From contig NKJC01000003.1 of NCBI GenBank assembly GCA_002256435.1, positions 186,001-250,000 of the forward strand: a stretch of DNA of 64,000 nt, written 5' to 3'. The position numbers and the translations under genes are program-made. Shown in pieces: positions 8,263 through 17,219 of the stretch; positions within the stretch are counted from its first letter, which is position 1, and each line of letters starts with the position of its first letter. The notes under the pieces are model-generated. The model did not search any database and had not been told where the DNA came from. It saw only the letters and a list, made by a program, of their open reading frames with translations. The stretch is from Chitinophagaceae bacterium BSSC1. GTDB lineage: Bacteria > Bacteroidota > Bacteroidia > Chitinophagales > Chitinophagaceae.

Positions 8263-10557
8263 TTATCCTGCTTTGGTTTTCAAGTGCAATTGAAATGTAG
8301 AACCTTGACCCTCAATAGAACTTGCTGAAATACGCCCTTCCATCAACCTTGCAAAGTGTTTGCATAACATTAAACCTAAACCAGTTCCTTTTTCTCTATT
8401 GGTTCCAGGTGTGCTAGCTAATGACCTAAGATTGTTGGAATTAACCAATTTCAATTTCTCTTGACTTAAACCAATACCCTTATCTGCAATCACTATGCTG
8501 CAATCAGTACCCATTTCTTGTTGGGCATAAACTTTAATAAGACTTTGTTGATGAGAGAATTTAAGTGCATTGTTTAACAGATTTCTGATTACCAATTCAA
8601 TCATATTCTTATCGCCAAAAACCATCAATGAATGATTTAGCTGGTTATCCAATTCTATTTGCTTTTTCTGCAAAGCGGGCGCTATTCCTTCTAAACAATC
8701 AGCAATGATTGGCTGCAAGTCTATCATTTCCATCACTGGTTCAAAACCCTGCATTTGGCTGGAGGCCCAATTGAGCAAGTTTTCCATCATGGAAGAAGTA
8801 TGGTCTAAGGTTCCCCTAATTTGATCAATATATAAAGCTAATTTTTCCTGTGGAATAGTATCATCCTCTAATAAAGAGCCAAAAGCAATAAGATTATTAA
8901 CTGGTGCTCTCATATCATGGCTAACAATGCTAAACACTTTGTCCTTTACCTTACCCATTTCTTCCAGCTCTGATTTTTGCGCCAACACCAATTCATTCAA
9001 TTTTTGCATTTTCTGCTTGGCTTTGTAAGCAAAAATGGCGGCAATGGTTACAACCAATGCAAATAGTCCAAGGATATAACTGATCCGCTGATTATTGGTT
9101 AACTGTAATTGCTGGTCTTTGAGCTTTTGATCAGCAACCCCCATTTCTAATTTTTTCTCTAAGTCTTTTTGCTTTAATTGAGCAGTACTCAGCTTTTTCT
9201 CATTCTCTAGTTCAGCCTGCTTTTTTAAATAATTCAATTGCTGAATTTGCTTCTCACGATTGGTCAGTTCTAATTGCTTTTCACGCAAACTCAATTCTTG
9301 TTGCTGTTGAATAGCAAATGCCTGTTGTTGTGCAATCTTATTATCTGCCAATTGCTGGTTGGTCTGGTATTCTTTTTCTTTAGAGGCAAATTCAAATTGC
9401 AATTGCTTTCTGGAGATTTCTCTTTTTCTTTCATCATTATTGATGGCGTCACTAATAGCTATGTATTGCTTGTAAAAAAAATATGCGCTGTCAAAATGTT
9501 GTTGCTTTTCGTGTAACTGACTTAGGTTAAATAAAGCGTCTTTTTCTATGATTTGATTTTTCAATTCTCTTGCTCCTGTTAATGCCAACCTTAACCAAGG
9601 CAAAGATTGCTGCAGTTTAACCTGTTTTAAATAGACCCTGCCAATATTCAGAACAGCCTGATAGACTTCATTTTTCCGGTCAATTTCTTTGTAAATGACC
9701 AAGGATGTTTCAAAAGCCGTCAAAGCATTATCATAGTGAGATTGTGTTTCTTCAAAATATCCAATATTCTTTTTGGCACCACCCAACCAGTCTTCGTCGT
9801 TAATTTCCTTTGCCAATATTTCTGCTGAATCCAAATAAGTCTTACAAATAAGATATCGTTTATTCCAGTCGAATCCAAGTTTGCGAAAATCTGATTCTGA
9901 AACTTTCAAAAGTAAATTGGCAATACCAGAATAACCTTGATAAGCACCAATTTGACCATCTTTCCCCTGTTGCTTGAATCCATATATTGCTTTTTGGTAA
10001 TAGCTTAAAGAAAGGTCTAATTGGTCTGGAAAATCGCTATAGAGCTCTCCCATATTAATATAGCAGCTCATCAGGTTTTCCTGCATATTTTTAGCCAAAT
10101 AGTGCTTTGCGGCAACTTGTGTTAGAGAAAGGGATTTGGGAAAATCACCCAAACTTTGGTACACGGTTCCTAAATTCATGCTATAAGTTGCCAACGCATC
10201 AAAATCCTGAAACTGTTGGGCCAACTCTATTGCCCTATTGTAATGTTTGATAGATTTTTCAAATTCTCCAAATCCTTCATAGCGTAAACCAAAAGTATTG
10301 TAGATTGGATAAATTGGTTTTAATACCCTGATTTTTTCACCAAGGTCAATGGCTTTTTGTGCGTATTGATACCTTTGAGTAGTTTGCTTTAGTGCCCGAT
10401 ACTCACGCATTAATTCAATATATATCTGAACTTTTCCAGAATCTTCCTTCAAGTGCTGCTCTTGCAGCCTCAACAAAGAATCAAGGCGGCTGGATTGCCC
10501 AATGGCCCAGTTTCCAAAAATCAATACAACAAGTAAAATAAAGCCTTTCAATCTCAT
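8263..10557 (-). CDS. TPR-containing sensor histidine kinase
   Basis: 764 residues. It has a signal peptide, a periplasmic TPR array (about 40-380), a Gln/Lys/Glu-rich coiled coil (about 380-490), one transmembrane helix (ISYILGLFALVVTIAAIFAY) and a cytoplasmic kinase. The H-box is HDMRAPVNNLIAFG, the N-box NNALKF, and the G-boxes DKGIGLS and GTGLGLMLCKHFA. This architecture is common in Bacteroidota and senses unknown cues through TPR contacts. It lies tail-to-tail with the LytTR response regulator, its presumed partner. Confidence 0.92.
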   Translation of the reverse strand: MRLKGFILLVVLIFGNWAIGQSSRLDSLLRLQEQHLKEDSGKVQIYIELMREYRALKQTTQRYQYAQKAIDLGEKIRVLKPIYPIYNTFGLRYEGFGEFEKSIKHYNRAIELAQQFQDFDALATYSMNLGTVYQSLGDFPKSLSLTQVAAKHYLAKNMQENLMSCYINMGELYSDFPDQLDLSLSYYQKAIYGFKQQGKDGQIGAYQGYSGIANLLLKVSESDFRKLGFDWNKRYLICKTYLDSAEILAKEINDEDWLGGAKKNIGYFEETQSHYDNALTAFETSLVIYKEIDRKNEVYQAVLNIGRVYLKQVKLQQSLPWLRLALTGARELKNQIIEKDALFNLSQLHEKQQHFDSAYFFYKQYIAISDAINNDERKREISRKQLQFEFASKEKEYQTNQQLADNKIAQQQAFAIQQQQELSLREKQLELTNREKQIQQLNYLKKQAELENEKKLSTAQLKQKDLEKKLEMGVADQKLKDQQLQLTNNQRISYILGLFALVVTIAAIFAYKAKQKMQKLNELVLAQKSELEEMGKVKDKVFSIVSHDMRAPVNNLIAFGSLLEDDTIPQEKLALYIDQIRGTLDHTSSMMENLLNWASSQMQGFEPVMEMIDLQPIIADCLEGIAPALQKKQIELDNQLNHSLMVFGDKNMIELVIRNLLNNALKFSHQQSLIKVYAQQEMGTDCSIVIADKGIGLSQEKLKLVNSNNLRSLASTPGTNREKGTGLGLMLCKHFARLMEGRISASSIEGQGSTFQLHLKTKAG

Positions 10558-10633
10558 GTCTGTTCCTTAATTACCCATTTAACAGCTAAAACTATTAGTT
10601 AAAGTACAGATTCAAAACCAAAAATGCAGAAAT

Positions 10634-10660
10634 AAAAAAGGTCCTTCATTTTGAAGGACC
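10634..10660 (-). terminator. Terminator of the leu operon
   Basis: GGTCCTTCA (10640-10648) pairs perfectly with TGAAGGACC (10652-10660) around a TTT loop. On the minus strand the stem is followed by U6 (A-tract 10634-10639). It lies 23 bp past the leuB stop. Confidence 0.85.
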
Positions 10661-10682
10661 AAATTTGTGTAGGATTATATGT

Positions 10683-11756
10683 TTATAAGCATTTCAAAAC
10701 AGCTTCGCCCATGGCAGCTGTTCCCAGAATATTCTCAGGAGCAGTTGTTGCATCTGCAATATCTCTAGTTCTAAATCCTTGCTTTAATACTTTATCCACT
10801 GCACTGATCACCAACTCAGATTCTGCTTTCATACCAAAAGAAATATCCAGCAATAAGGCAACAGAAAGAATGGAAGCCAAAGGATTGGCCACCCCTTTTC
10901 CAGTAATATCGTGTGCAGAACCATGAATGGGTTCATATACCCCTGTACCGTCTCCAATAGAAGCAGAAGCCAACATGCCCATGGAACCAGCAATTTGAGA
11001 AGCTTCATCAGTTAGAATATCTCCAAATAAATTGGCAGTTACCACTACATCAAAACGGGTTGGGTCTTTGATCAGCATCATGGCCGTGCTATCAACAAAT
11101 TGGTGTTCTACCTCAACGTCTGGATACTCCAAAGCCAATTTCTGAATTTCTTCTCTCCAAAGACGGCTAGTCTCTAATACATTGGCCTTGTCTACTGAGC
11201 AAAGTTTTTTTCTTCTTGTTCTGGCTGCTTCAAAAGCTTTACGGCCTATTCTTTCCACTTCAAAACGGTTATAGACCGCATGATCATAAGCAGTATCCCC
11301 ATTATTGGTTCTTCCCTTTTCACCAAAATAAATATCCCCAGTCAATTCCCTAAAAAATAAAATATCAGCTCCTTTTAAAATTTCAGGTTTAATGCTTGAA
11401 GCACTCAATAATTCATCAAATAATTTGATTGGACGTAAATTAGCATATAGACCTAATTCTTTGCGCATTTTCAACAAACCTTGTTCTGGTCTCACTTTTG
11501 CAGAAGGATCATTGTCATATTTGGGATGACCTACCGCGCCAAAAAGCACGGCATCTGATTGACGCATTTTTTCTAAAGACTCATCTGGCAAGGGATTCCC
11601 AGTTGCTTCAATAGCCACATGTCCTATCAATGCGGTGTCATAAGTAAAATTGTGGTCAAATTTTTCAGCAATTTTGTCTAGAACTAATTTACCAACTGCT
11701 GTTACTTCTTGACCAATCCCGTCTCCGGGTACTATTAAAATATGTTTGTTTGCCAT
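10683..11756 (-). CDS. leuB: 3-isopropylmalate dehydrogenase LeuB
   Basis: 357 residues, the normal size for LeuB, which oxidises and decarboxylates 3-isopropylmalate with NAD in leucine synthesis. Signatures are IVPGDGIGQEV at the N-terminus, the substrate-binding LLKMRKELGLYANLRP, FFRELTGDIYFGEKG, and the metal-binding NLFGDILTDEASQIAGSMG. It is the last gene of leuC-leuD-leuA/cimA-like-leuB and is followed by a strong terminator. Confidence 0.95.
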   Translation of the reverse strand: MANKHILIVPGDGIGQEVTAVGKLVLDKIAEKFDHNFTYDTALIGHVAIEATGNPLPDESLEKMRQSDAVLFGAVGHPKYDNDPSAKVRPEQGLLKMRKELGLYANLRPIKLFDELLSASSIKPEILKGADILFFRELTGDIYFGEKGRTNNGDTAYDHAVYNRFEVERIGRKAFEAARTRRKKLCSVDKANVLETSRLWREEIQKLALEYPDVEVEHQFVDSTAMMLIKDPTRFDVVVTANLFGDILTDEASQIAGSMGMLASASIGDGTGVYEPIHGSAHDITGKGVANPLASILSVALLLDISFGMKAESELVISAVDKVLKQGFRTRDIADATTAPENILGTAAMGEAVLKCL

Positions 11757-11781
11757 TTTGTTATGTTTTTAAATAAGTGGG

Positions 11782-13302
11782 TTAATTCATCATGTTTAAC
11801 ATCTTGGTAGTGGCTTTAATGGCCGATACCGTTTGATCACTATCCAAGCCCCTAGTCTTAAATTCCTTGCCATGATTCATCCAAGTGATGATGGTTTCAC
11901 AAAGGGCATCGGATTTTCCACCTGGTGGAATATGCACGGTATAATCGGTTAATTGTGGTAGCGCTATTTGTTTAATAGCATACACTTTTTTCAATGCATT
12001 CATAAAGGCATCGTATTGACCATCGCCCTGCGCACTTTCTTCAAATGATTCTCCTTCAATCACAATTCTAAGTGTAACAGAAGGCCTTAAGTTTTTAGAA
12101 TGTGTGAGTACATAATTTTCAACCTGTACTTTTTCTTCAATGGCACTGCTATCTAGTACATCAGAAATAATATATGGCAGGTCTGCCTGAGTAACCATTT
12201 CTTTTAGGTCTCCCAATTCAATAATCCTTTGGGTAACTTTTTTGAGATCTTCTTCTGACAATTGAATCCCCAATTCATTGAGGTTATTTTCAATATTGGC
12301 TTTGCCGCTGGTTTTACCTAAAGCATATTTTCTTTGACGCCCAAACCTTTCTGGCATCAGGTCATTGAAATACAAATTATTCTTCTTGTCTCCGTCTGCA
12401 TGTATGCCCGCTGTTTGTGTGAATACGTGCTCTCCAACTACAGGCTTATTTGAAGGGATACGAATACCAGAAAAGGTTTCTACTAGTTTACTTACAGAAT
12501 AAAGGGCCTGCTCATTCACAGATGTTTTAACAGACTTCAGATTATCATGTAAAACGGCAACAGCACTAGCAAGCGCTGCATTACCGGCTCGCTCACCCAT
12601 CCCATTTATGGTTAGGTGAATACCCTTGGCACCTGCTTTTACAGCTTCCAATACATTGGCTGTGCCTAGGTCATAGTCATTGTGTGCATGAAAGTCAAAA
12701 TGCAGTTGCGGATAGCGCTTAACTAGCTCACCAACAAATTCAGTTACTTCAGAAGGGATTAATACACCCAAAGTATCAGGCAACAAAACCCTTTCAATAG
12801 GTTGCTGTTGTAAAAAATCTAAATACTGTAACACGTATTCTTTGGAATGGCGCATACCATTACTCCAGTCTTCTAAATACACATTACTTTTTAACCCCTT
12901 CTCCTTAGCCAAATGCAATACAGCAGCAATTTCTGCAAAATGCTGTTCAGCAGTTTTTTTCAGTTGATGAGTTAAGTGATTCAAAGAACCCTTGGTTAAA
13001 AGATTCATCACGGTTGCACCTGCTTCCAACATCCAATTAACGGACACTTCTCCATCTACAAATGTGAGTACTTCTACCCTATCTAGGTAGCCGTTTTCTT
13101 TGGCCCAATTTGTAATCTTCTTCACTGCCTGAAATTCTCCTTCTGAAACCCTAGCTGAGGCAATTTCAATTCGGTCAACTTTTAAGTCAGTTAAAAGTAG
13201 TTTGGCAATGGTTAATTTTTCAGATGCTGAAAACGACACGCCGCTGGTTTGTTCCCCATCGCGGAGTGTGGTGTCCATGATTTCTATATGTTGCTGTTCC
13301 AC
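11782..13302 (-). CDS. 2-isopropylmalate / (R)-citramalate synthase family enzyme with LeuA regulatory domain
   Basis: About 506 residues. The N-terminal HMGL-like TIM barrel carries IMDTTLRDGEQTSGVSFS, the metal-binding HAHND and NGMGERAGNAAL. It is followed by a linker and a C-terminal LeuA allosteric dimer domain (VTLRIVIEGESF...IPPGGKSDALCETII). It condenses acetyl-CoA with 2-oxoisovalerate (LeuA) or pyruvate (CimA); the ASARVSEGEFQAVKKI segment differs from textbook LeuA, so specificity is open. The frame extends to a TTG at 13344 inside leuD. The GTG at 13302, 20 nt past the leuD stop, is preferred and keeps the first barrel strand. Lying between leuD and leuB argues for leucine or isoleucine supply. 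Confidence 0.82.
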   Translation of the reverse strand: MEQQHIEIMDTTLRDGEQTSGVSFSASEKLTIAKLLLTDLKVDRIEIASARVSEGEFQAVKKITNWAKENGYLDRVEVLTFVDGEVSVNWMLEAGATVMNLLTKGSLNHLTHQLKKTAEQHFAEIAAVLHLAKEKGLKSNVYLEDWSNGMRHSKEYVLQYLDFLQQQPIERVLLPDTLGVLIPSEVTEFVGELVKRYPQLHFDFHAHNDYDLGTANVLEAVKAGAKGIHLTINGMGERAGNAALASAVAVLHDNLKSVKTSVNEQALYSVSKLVETFSGIRIPSNKPVVGEHVFTQTAGIHADGDKKNNLYFNDLMPERFGRQRKYALGKTSGKANIENNLNELGIQLSEEDLKKVTQRIIELGDLKEMVTQADLPYIISDVLDSSAIEEKVQVENYVLTHSKNLRPSVTLRIVIEGESFEESAQGDGQYDAFMNALKKVYAIKQIALPQLTDYTVHIPPGGKSDALCETIITWMNHGKEFKTRGLDSDQTVSAIKATTKMLNMMN

Positions 13303-13321
13303 AGTTAGTATTTGTAGACTA

Positions 13322-13918
13322 TTAATAAGCTTTAGCTGATGCAAAAGCCTTGATTTCTTCTTTCATTGCTTGCAAGTAATCAATGTCATCAAAGCCATTC
13401 AACAAGTTGTGTTTCTTGTATCCATTGATGGCAAAGGATTCAGTTGCGCCTGTTGCTACAATACTAATGGTTTGAGCTTCCAAATCAACGGTTAATTCTG
13501 CCTTGGGATCTGCTTCAATGGCTAGGAAAATTTGTTCTAAAAATGGTTCAGAAACTTGTACAGGCAAAATGCCTACATTAATGGCATTCCCTTTAAAGAT
13601 GTCTGCAAAAAAGCTGGATACTACACAACGGAAACCATAATCATAAATGGCCCATGCAGCGTGTTCACGGCTGGAACCACTTCCAAAGTTTTTACCACCT
13701 ACCAATATTTTGCCTGTATAGATGGGATTGTTTAATACAAAATCCTGTTTAGGCGTTTCGTCATTATTGTATCTCCAATCTCTAAAAAGATTGTCGCCAA
13801 AACCCTTACGCTCCGTTGCTTTTAAAAAACGTGCAGGTATTATCTGATCAGTATCCACGTTCTCAATGGGTAAAGGCACTGCAGAACTGGTTAATTTGGT
13901 GAATTTATCGTAAGCCAT
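13322..13918 (-). CDS. leuD: 3-isopropylmalate dehydratase small subunit LeuD
   Basis: 198 residues, typical for LeuD. It shows the swivel-domain features [16 protein letters not shown] near the N-terminus and the [18 protein letters not shown] loop. It pairs with LeuC to isomerise 2- and 3-isopropylmalate. It lies 32 bp after leuC in the same operon. Confidence 0.96.
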   Translation of the reverse strand: MAYDKFTKLTSSAVPLPIENVDTDQIIPARFLKATERKGFGDNLFRDWRYNNDETPKQDFVLNNPIYTGKILVGGKNFGSGSSREHAAWAIYDYGFRCVVSSFFADIFKGNAINVGILPVQVSEPFLEQIFLAIEADPKAELTVDLEAQTISIVATGATESFAINGYKKHNLLNGFDDIDYLQAMKEEIKAFASAKAY

Positions 13919-13950
13919 AATAATTGATTCTAAAATTTAAAAATGTTGAA

Positions 13951-15354
13951 TTATAACAGTTCTCTTGGGTCAGTTACTACGCCAGTAACAGCTGCAGCAG
14001 CTGCCACCAGTGGACTAGCCAAAAGGGTGCGGCTTCCGGGACCTTGACGTCCTTCAAAATTTCTGTTGCTAGTACTTACAGCATATTTGCCTGCAGGAAT
14101 CTTGTCATCGTTCATGGCCAAACAAGCAGAACAACCTGGCTGTCTTAATTGAAAACCTGCTTCTGTTAGTATATCATAAATTCCTTCTTCTCTAATCTGT
14201 GCTTCTACAATATGAGAGCCTGGTACAATCCAAGCGGTTACATGGTCTGCTTTCTTGCGTCCTTTTATAATACTGGCAAATGCCCTAAAGTCTTCAATGC
14301 GTCCATTGGTACAACTACCAATAAATACATAATCTACTTTTTTACCAATCATGGGTTCGCTTTCTTCAAAGCCCATGTATTTGAGTGATTTGGCATAAGT
14401 AGCTACCCCTCCTTCTAAATCAGTTGCTTTGGGAATGCTTTTAGAAATACCCATACCCATACCAGGATTGGTACCATAGGTAATCATGGGCTCAATATCT
14501 GCAGCGTCAAAACTATATTCTTTGTCAAACTGAGCAGCAGCGTCTGTTTGCAAGGTTTTCCAATAAGCCAATGCCTGATCCCATGCATCGCCCTTGGGTG
14601 CTTTTTCTTTTCCTTTAATATAATTGAACGTGGTTTCATCAGGGGCAATCATACCGCCTCTTGCACCCATTTCAATACTCATATTGCAAACCGTCATACG
14701 GCCTTCCATGCTCATGTTTTCAAATACGTCACCAGCATATTCTACAAAATAACCCGTTGCACCTGCAGTGGTCAATTGAGCAATGATGAATAAAGTCACG
14801 TCTTTAGGTGTTACTGCTTTACCCAATACGCCATTCACATTGATGCGCATTTTCTTTGGCTTGGGTTGCATGATGCACTGTGAAGACAAAACCATTTCAA
14901 CTTCTGAAGTTCCAATCCCAAAAGCAATGGCACCAAAAGCACCATGGGTAGAAGTATGGGAATCTCCACAAACAATGGTCATACCAGGTTGGGTAATTCC
15001 ATTTTCTGGTCCAACTACATGCACAATCCCGTTTTTAGGATTACCCAATCCCCAATGGGAGATGCCGTATTTGGCAGAATTGGTTTCAAGTGCCTTAAGT
15101 TGATTAGCTGAAAGTGGATCAGCAACGGGCAAGTGTTGGTTAATAGTTGGGGTATTGTGGTCAGCAGTAGCAAATGTGCGTTCTGGAAACAATACATCAA
15201 TGCCCCTGGTTTCCAAACCAAGAAATGCCACAGGGCTGGTTACTTCATGTATAAAATGACGGTCAATTAAAAACACATCTGGTCCGTCTTCAATTTTTCG
15301 GATCACGTGTGCATCCCATACTTTGTCAAATAAGGTGGTAGGTTGATGGCTCAT
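13951..15354 (-). CDS. leuC: 3-isopropylmalate dehydratase large subunit LeuC
   Basis: 467 residues, standard LeuC length, an aconitase-family [4Fe-4S] enzyme. Visible motifs are [37 protein letters not shown] with a cluster Cys, and [10 protein letters not shown] with the other two cluster Cys. It is the first gene of the leu operon. A 119-bp divergent promoter region separates it from a LysR-type gene. Confidence 0.96.
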   Translation of the reverse strand: MSHQPTTLFDKVWDAHVIRKIEDGPDVFLIDRHFIHEVTSPVAFLGLETRGIDVLFPERTFATADHNTPTINQHLPVADPLSANQLKALETNSAKYGISHWGLGNPKNGIVHVVGPENGITQPGMTIVCGDSHTSTHGAFGAIAFGIGTSEVEMVLSSQCIMQPKPKKMRINVNGVLGKAVTPKDVTLFIIAQLTTAGATGYFVEYAGDVFENMSMEGRMTVCNMSIEMGARGGMIAPDETTFNYIKGKEKAPKGDAWDQALAYWKTLQTDAAAQFDKEYSFDAADIEPMITYGTNPGMGMGISKSIPKATDLEGGVATYAKSLKYMGFEESEPMIGKKVDYVFIGSCTNGRIEDFRAFASIIKGRKKADHVTAWIVPGSHIVEAQIREEGIYDILTEAGFQLRQPGCSACLAMNDDKIPAGKYAVSTSNRNFEGRQGPGSRTLLASPLVAAAAAVTGVVTDPRELL

Positions 15355-15412
15355 TATGAATGAATTTGATGAATGTCTAAAATGGATTACCCCTAGTGGG
15401 AAGACAAATTTA

Positions 15413-15453
15413 ACTTGATTTATTATGACTTATTTATACTTATTTTGACTATT
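15413..15453. promoter_or_regulatory. Phased ACTTATT repeats between leuC and lysR
   Basis: ACTTATT (15428), ACTTATT (15438) and ACTATT (15448) recur exactly every 10 bp, with a related ACTTGATT at 15413. Repeats spaced one helical turn on one DNA face, between a LysR-type gene and a divergent biosynthetic operon, suggest a regulator-binding site. No clean TAnnTTTG box was identified here. Confidence 0.45.
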
Positions 15454-15473
15454 ATTAATACCTTTAAAGTATC

Positions 15474-16346
15474 ATGGAAATCAGACACCTGAAATATTTT
15501 CTGACCCTAGCCAAGGAATTAAGCTTTACCAAAGCATCTGAGAAATTGTTTATCGCACAGCCTCCTTTGAGTAGGCAGATCAAGGAATTGGAGCAGGAAT
15601 TGGGCACTTTATTGTTTAATAGGAATAACAAAAAAGTGGTGCTCACAGAAGCCGGTAAATTTTATCAAAAAGAAATTACCCAATTATTACAAAACCTTGA
15701 TAGGATTAACCTGAAGGCACAGAAAATGGGGCAACATATTAGTGGGGAATTTAGGATTGCCTATATCAGTTCCACTTTTTCTGGCGATATTACCGAGTTG
15801 GTTAAATTTCTCTCCGCCAAATACCCCTTTGTCAATTTTAGGTTATACGAAGTTCCTACGGTAGAACAAGTGATTGGATTGGAACAAGGCAAGATTGATT
15901 TGGGTATTATTAGAGCTCCATTGTATTCCCCACATATAGAAACTAATTTATGGTTCAGAGATAGTTATTCCTTGGTTTTTAATAGGGCCAACGTGAATAT
16001 TAAATCTGAAAAAGAGATTGCCAAACTCAAAGACGAGACCTTTGTATTCTTCAACAAAGAATATGCCCCCTTCTATTACGATAGCTTGATTGAAATCTGC
16101 GCCAAATATGGGTTTGCGCCAAAAATTGTACACGAGTCTAATAATATTTCCTCCATTATTCAATTGGTCAAAAATGGACTAGGTATTTCTATTGTACCTA
16201 CCAATATTGTCAAAAGTTATAACTATCCAGAACTTGGTTTTTTAGAACTCAAGAAACCAAATTTATATACCGATATTTTATTGGCCACACCCAAGGATAG
16301 CGATTCTGAAATTGCCAGAGAAGCCATTCAATTTCTCTTAAAATAA
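15474..16346 (+). CDS. LysR-type transcriptional regulator, likely of the leu operon
   Basis: 290 residues: an N-terminal winged HTH (MEIRHLKYFLTLAKELSFTK...AQPPLSRQIKELEQELG) and a periplasmic-binding-protein-like effector domain from about residue 90. LysR proteins usually control the divergently transcribed neighbour, here leuC-leuD-leuA/cimA-like-leuB. The effector is unknown; a pathway intermediate such as 2-isopropylmalate would be the usual type. The gene ends 4 bp before the convergent cutC stop. Confidence 0.88.
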   Translation: MEIRHLKYFLTLAKELSFTKASEKLFIAQPPLSRQIKELEQELGTLLFNRNNKKVVLTEAGKFYQKEITQLLQNLDRINLKAQKMGQHISGEFRIAYISSTFSGDITELVKFLSAKYPFVNFRLYEVPTVEQVIGLEQGKIDLGIIRAPLYSPHIETNLWFRDSYSLVFNRANVNIKSEKEIAKLKDETFVFFNKEYAPFYYDSLIEICAKYGFAPKIVHESNNISSIIQLVKNGLGISIVPTNIVKSYNYPELGFLELKKPNLYTDILLATPKDSDSEIAREAIQFLLK

Positions 16347-16350
16347 TGGT

Positions 16351-17088
16351 CTAGATTATAGCAGCTTCCGCATTGGCCTTAATCAATCGCACTTCATCGG
16401 CCGATGCATTGAATACACTGCCAAGATCATGTACCAATGGATTCTGATAACTCAATGGATTGGCCTTGTCTACCCTTGCGGCACTATGGTATTCAAGGGC
16501 CTGTGTTGCTTGCGCGATGGCTCCTACATTATAACTTCGCAAACCACAACCAGGCATGATGATGATTCTATCTCCTGCTTGATGTATGAGGCCTTTTAAA
16601 ATGTCAAGGGCATCAATGGCAGCTCTTTTTCCCCCACTGGTTAAGACGCGCTCAAAGCCAGCCTGAATGGCTATTTCTAATGACTCCTCCAAATTGGGTG
16701 ATAAGTCAAAAGCCTTATTCAATGTAGCTTTCATGGGATAAGCCCATTCCACAAATTGTTTACACAAATCCGCGTCAAGCCTACCGTCTAATTGTTGTGC
16801 ACCAATAGAAATACCATCACATCCAATTTGCTTACAAAACAAAATGTCTTGATGAATACTTTCAATTTCATCTTGACTATAATAGTAGTAGCCACCTCTT
16901 GGGCGGATAATGGGATACAATTTGATGTCTAATAGTTTTCTTGCTTGAATTAAAACGCCAGGAGCAGGAGTAGTACCACCTTCTGTTGGATTCCCACAGA
17001 GTTCTACCCTACCCGCACCACCTGCTTGGGCATTGATACAACTCTCAAGGTTAAAAGCACATACTTCAATCAAAACTTGTTTAGACAT
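16351..17088 (-). CDS. cutC: CutC family protein (PF03932)
   Basis: 245 residues matching CutC throughout: IEVCAFNLESCINAQAGGAGRVELC, TPAPGVLIQARK, IIRPRGGYYYYSQDEIE, ISIGAQQLDGRLD, KAFDLSPN and VLTSGGKRAAIDAL. CutC is a cytoplasmic TIM-barrel protein first linked to copper tolerance; its molecular activity is unsettled. It stands alone here, convergent with the LysR gene, and nothing around it points to copper handling. Confidence 0.93.
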   Translation of the reverse strand: MSKQVLIEVCAFNLESCINAQAGGAGRVELCGNPTEGGTTPAPGVLIQARKLLDIKLYPIIRPRGGYYYYSQDEIESIHQDILFCKQIGCDGISIGAQQLDGRLDADLCKQFVEWAYPMKATLNKAFDLSPNLEESLEIAIQAGFERVLTSGGKRAAIDALDILKGLIHQAGDRIIIMPGCGLRSYNVGAIAQATQALEYHSAARVDKANPLSYQNPLVHDLGSVFNASADEVRLIKANAEAAII

Positions 17089-17219
17089 GGTTGCTATTTG
17101 AAATGAAGTTACAAAATGGAATGCTTTGGCATAGAAATACCCTTTGAATCAAGACCAGTTTTGGTAACTTTGAATTGCCCAATCAATCATGGATTGATTT
17201 TTAAAGCTTGTAGCAACTG

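Noticed and set aside
13302..13344. Extension of the LeuA/CimA-like protein to a TTG inside leuD
   Set aside because: The GTG at 13302 lies outside leuD and gives a complete domain. The longer form cannot be excluded but adds residues outside the fold.
14783..15103. Open frame antisense to leuC
   Set aside because: Shadow of leuC with no signal peptide or domain.
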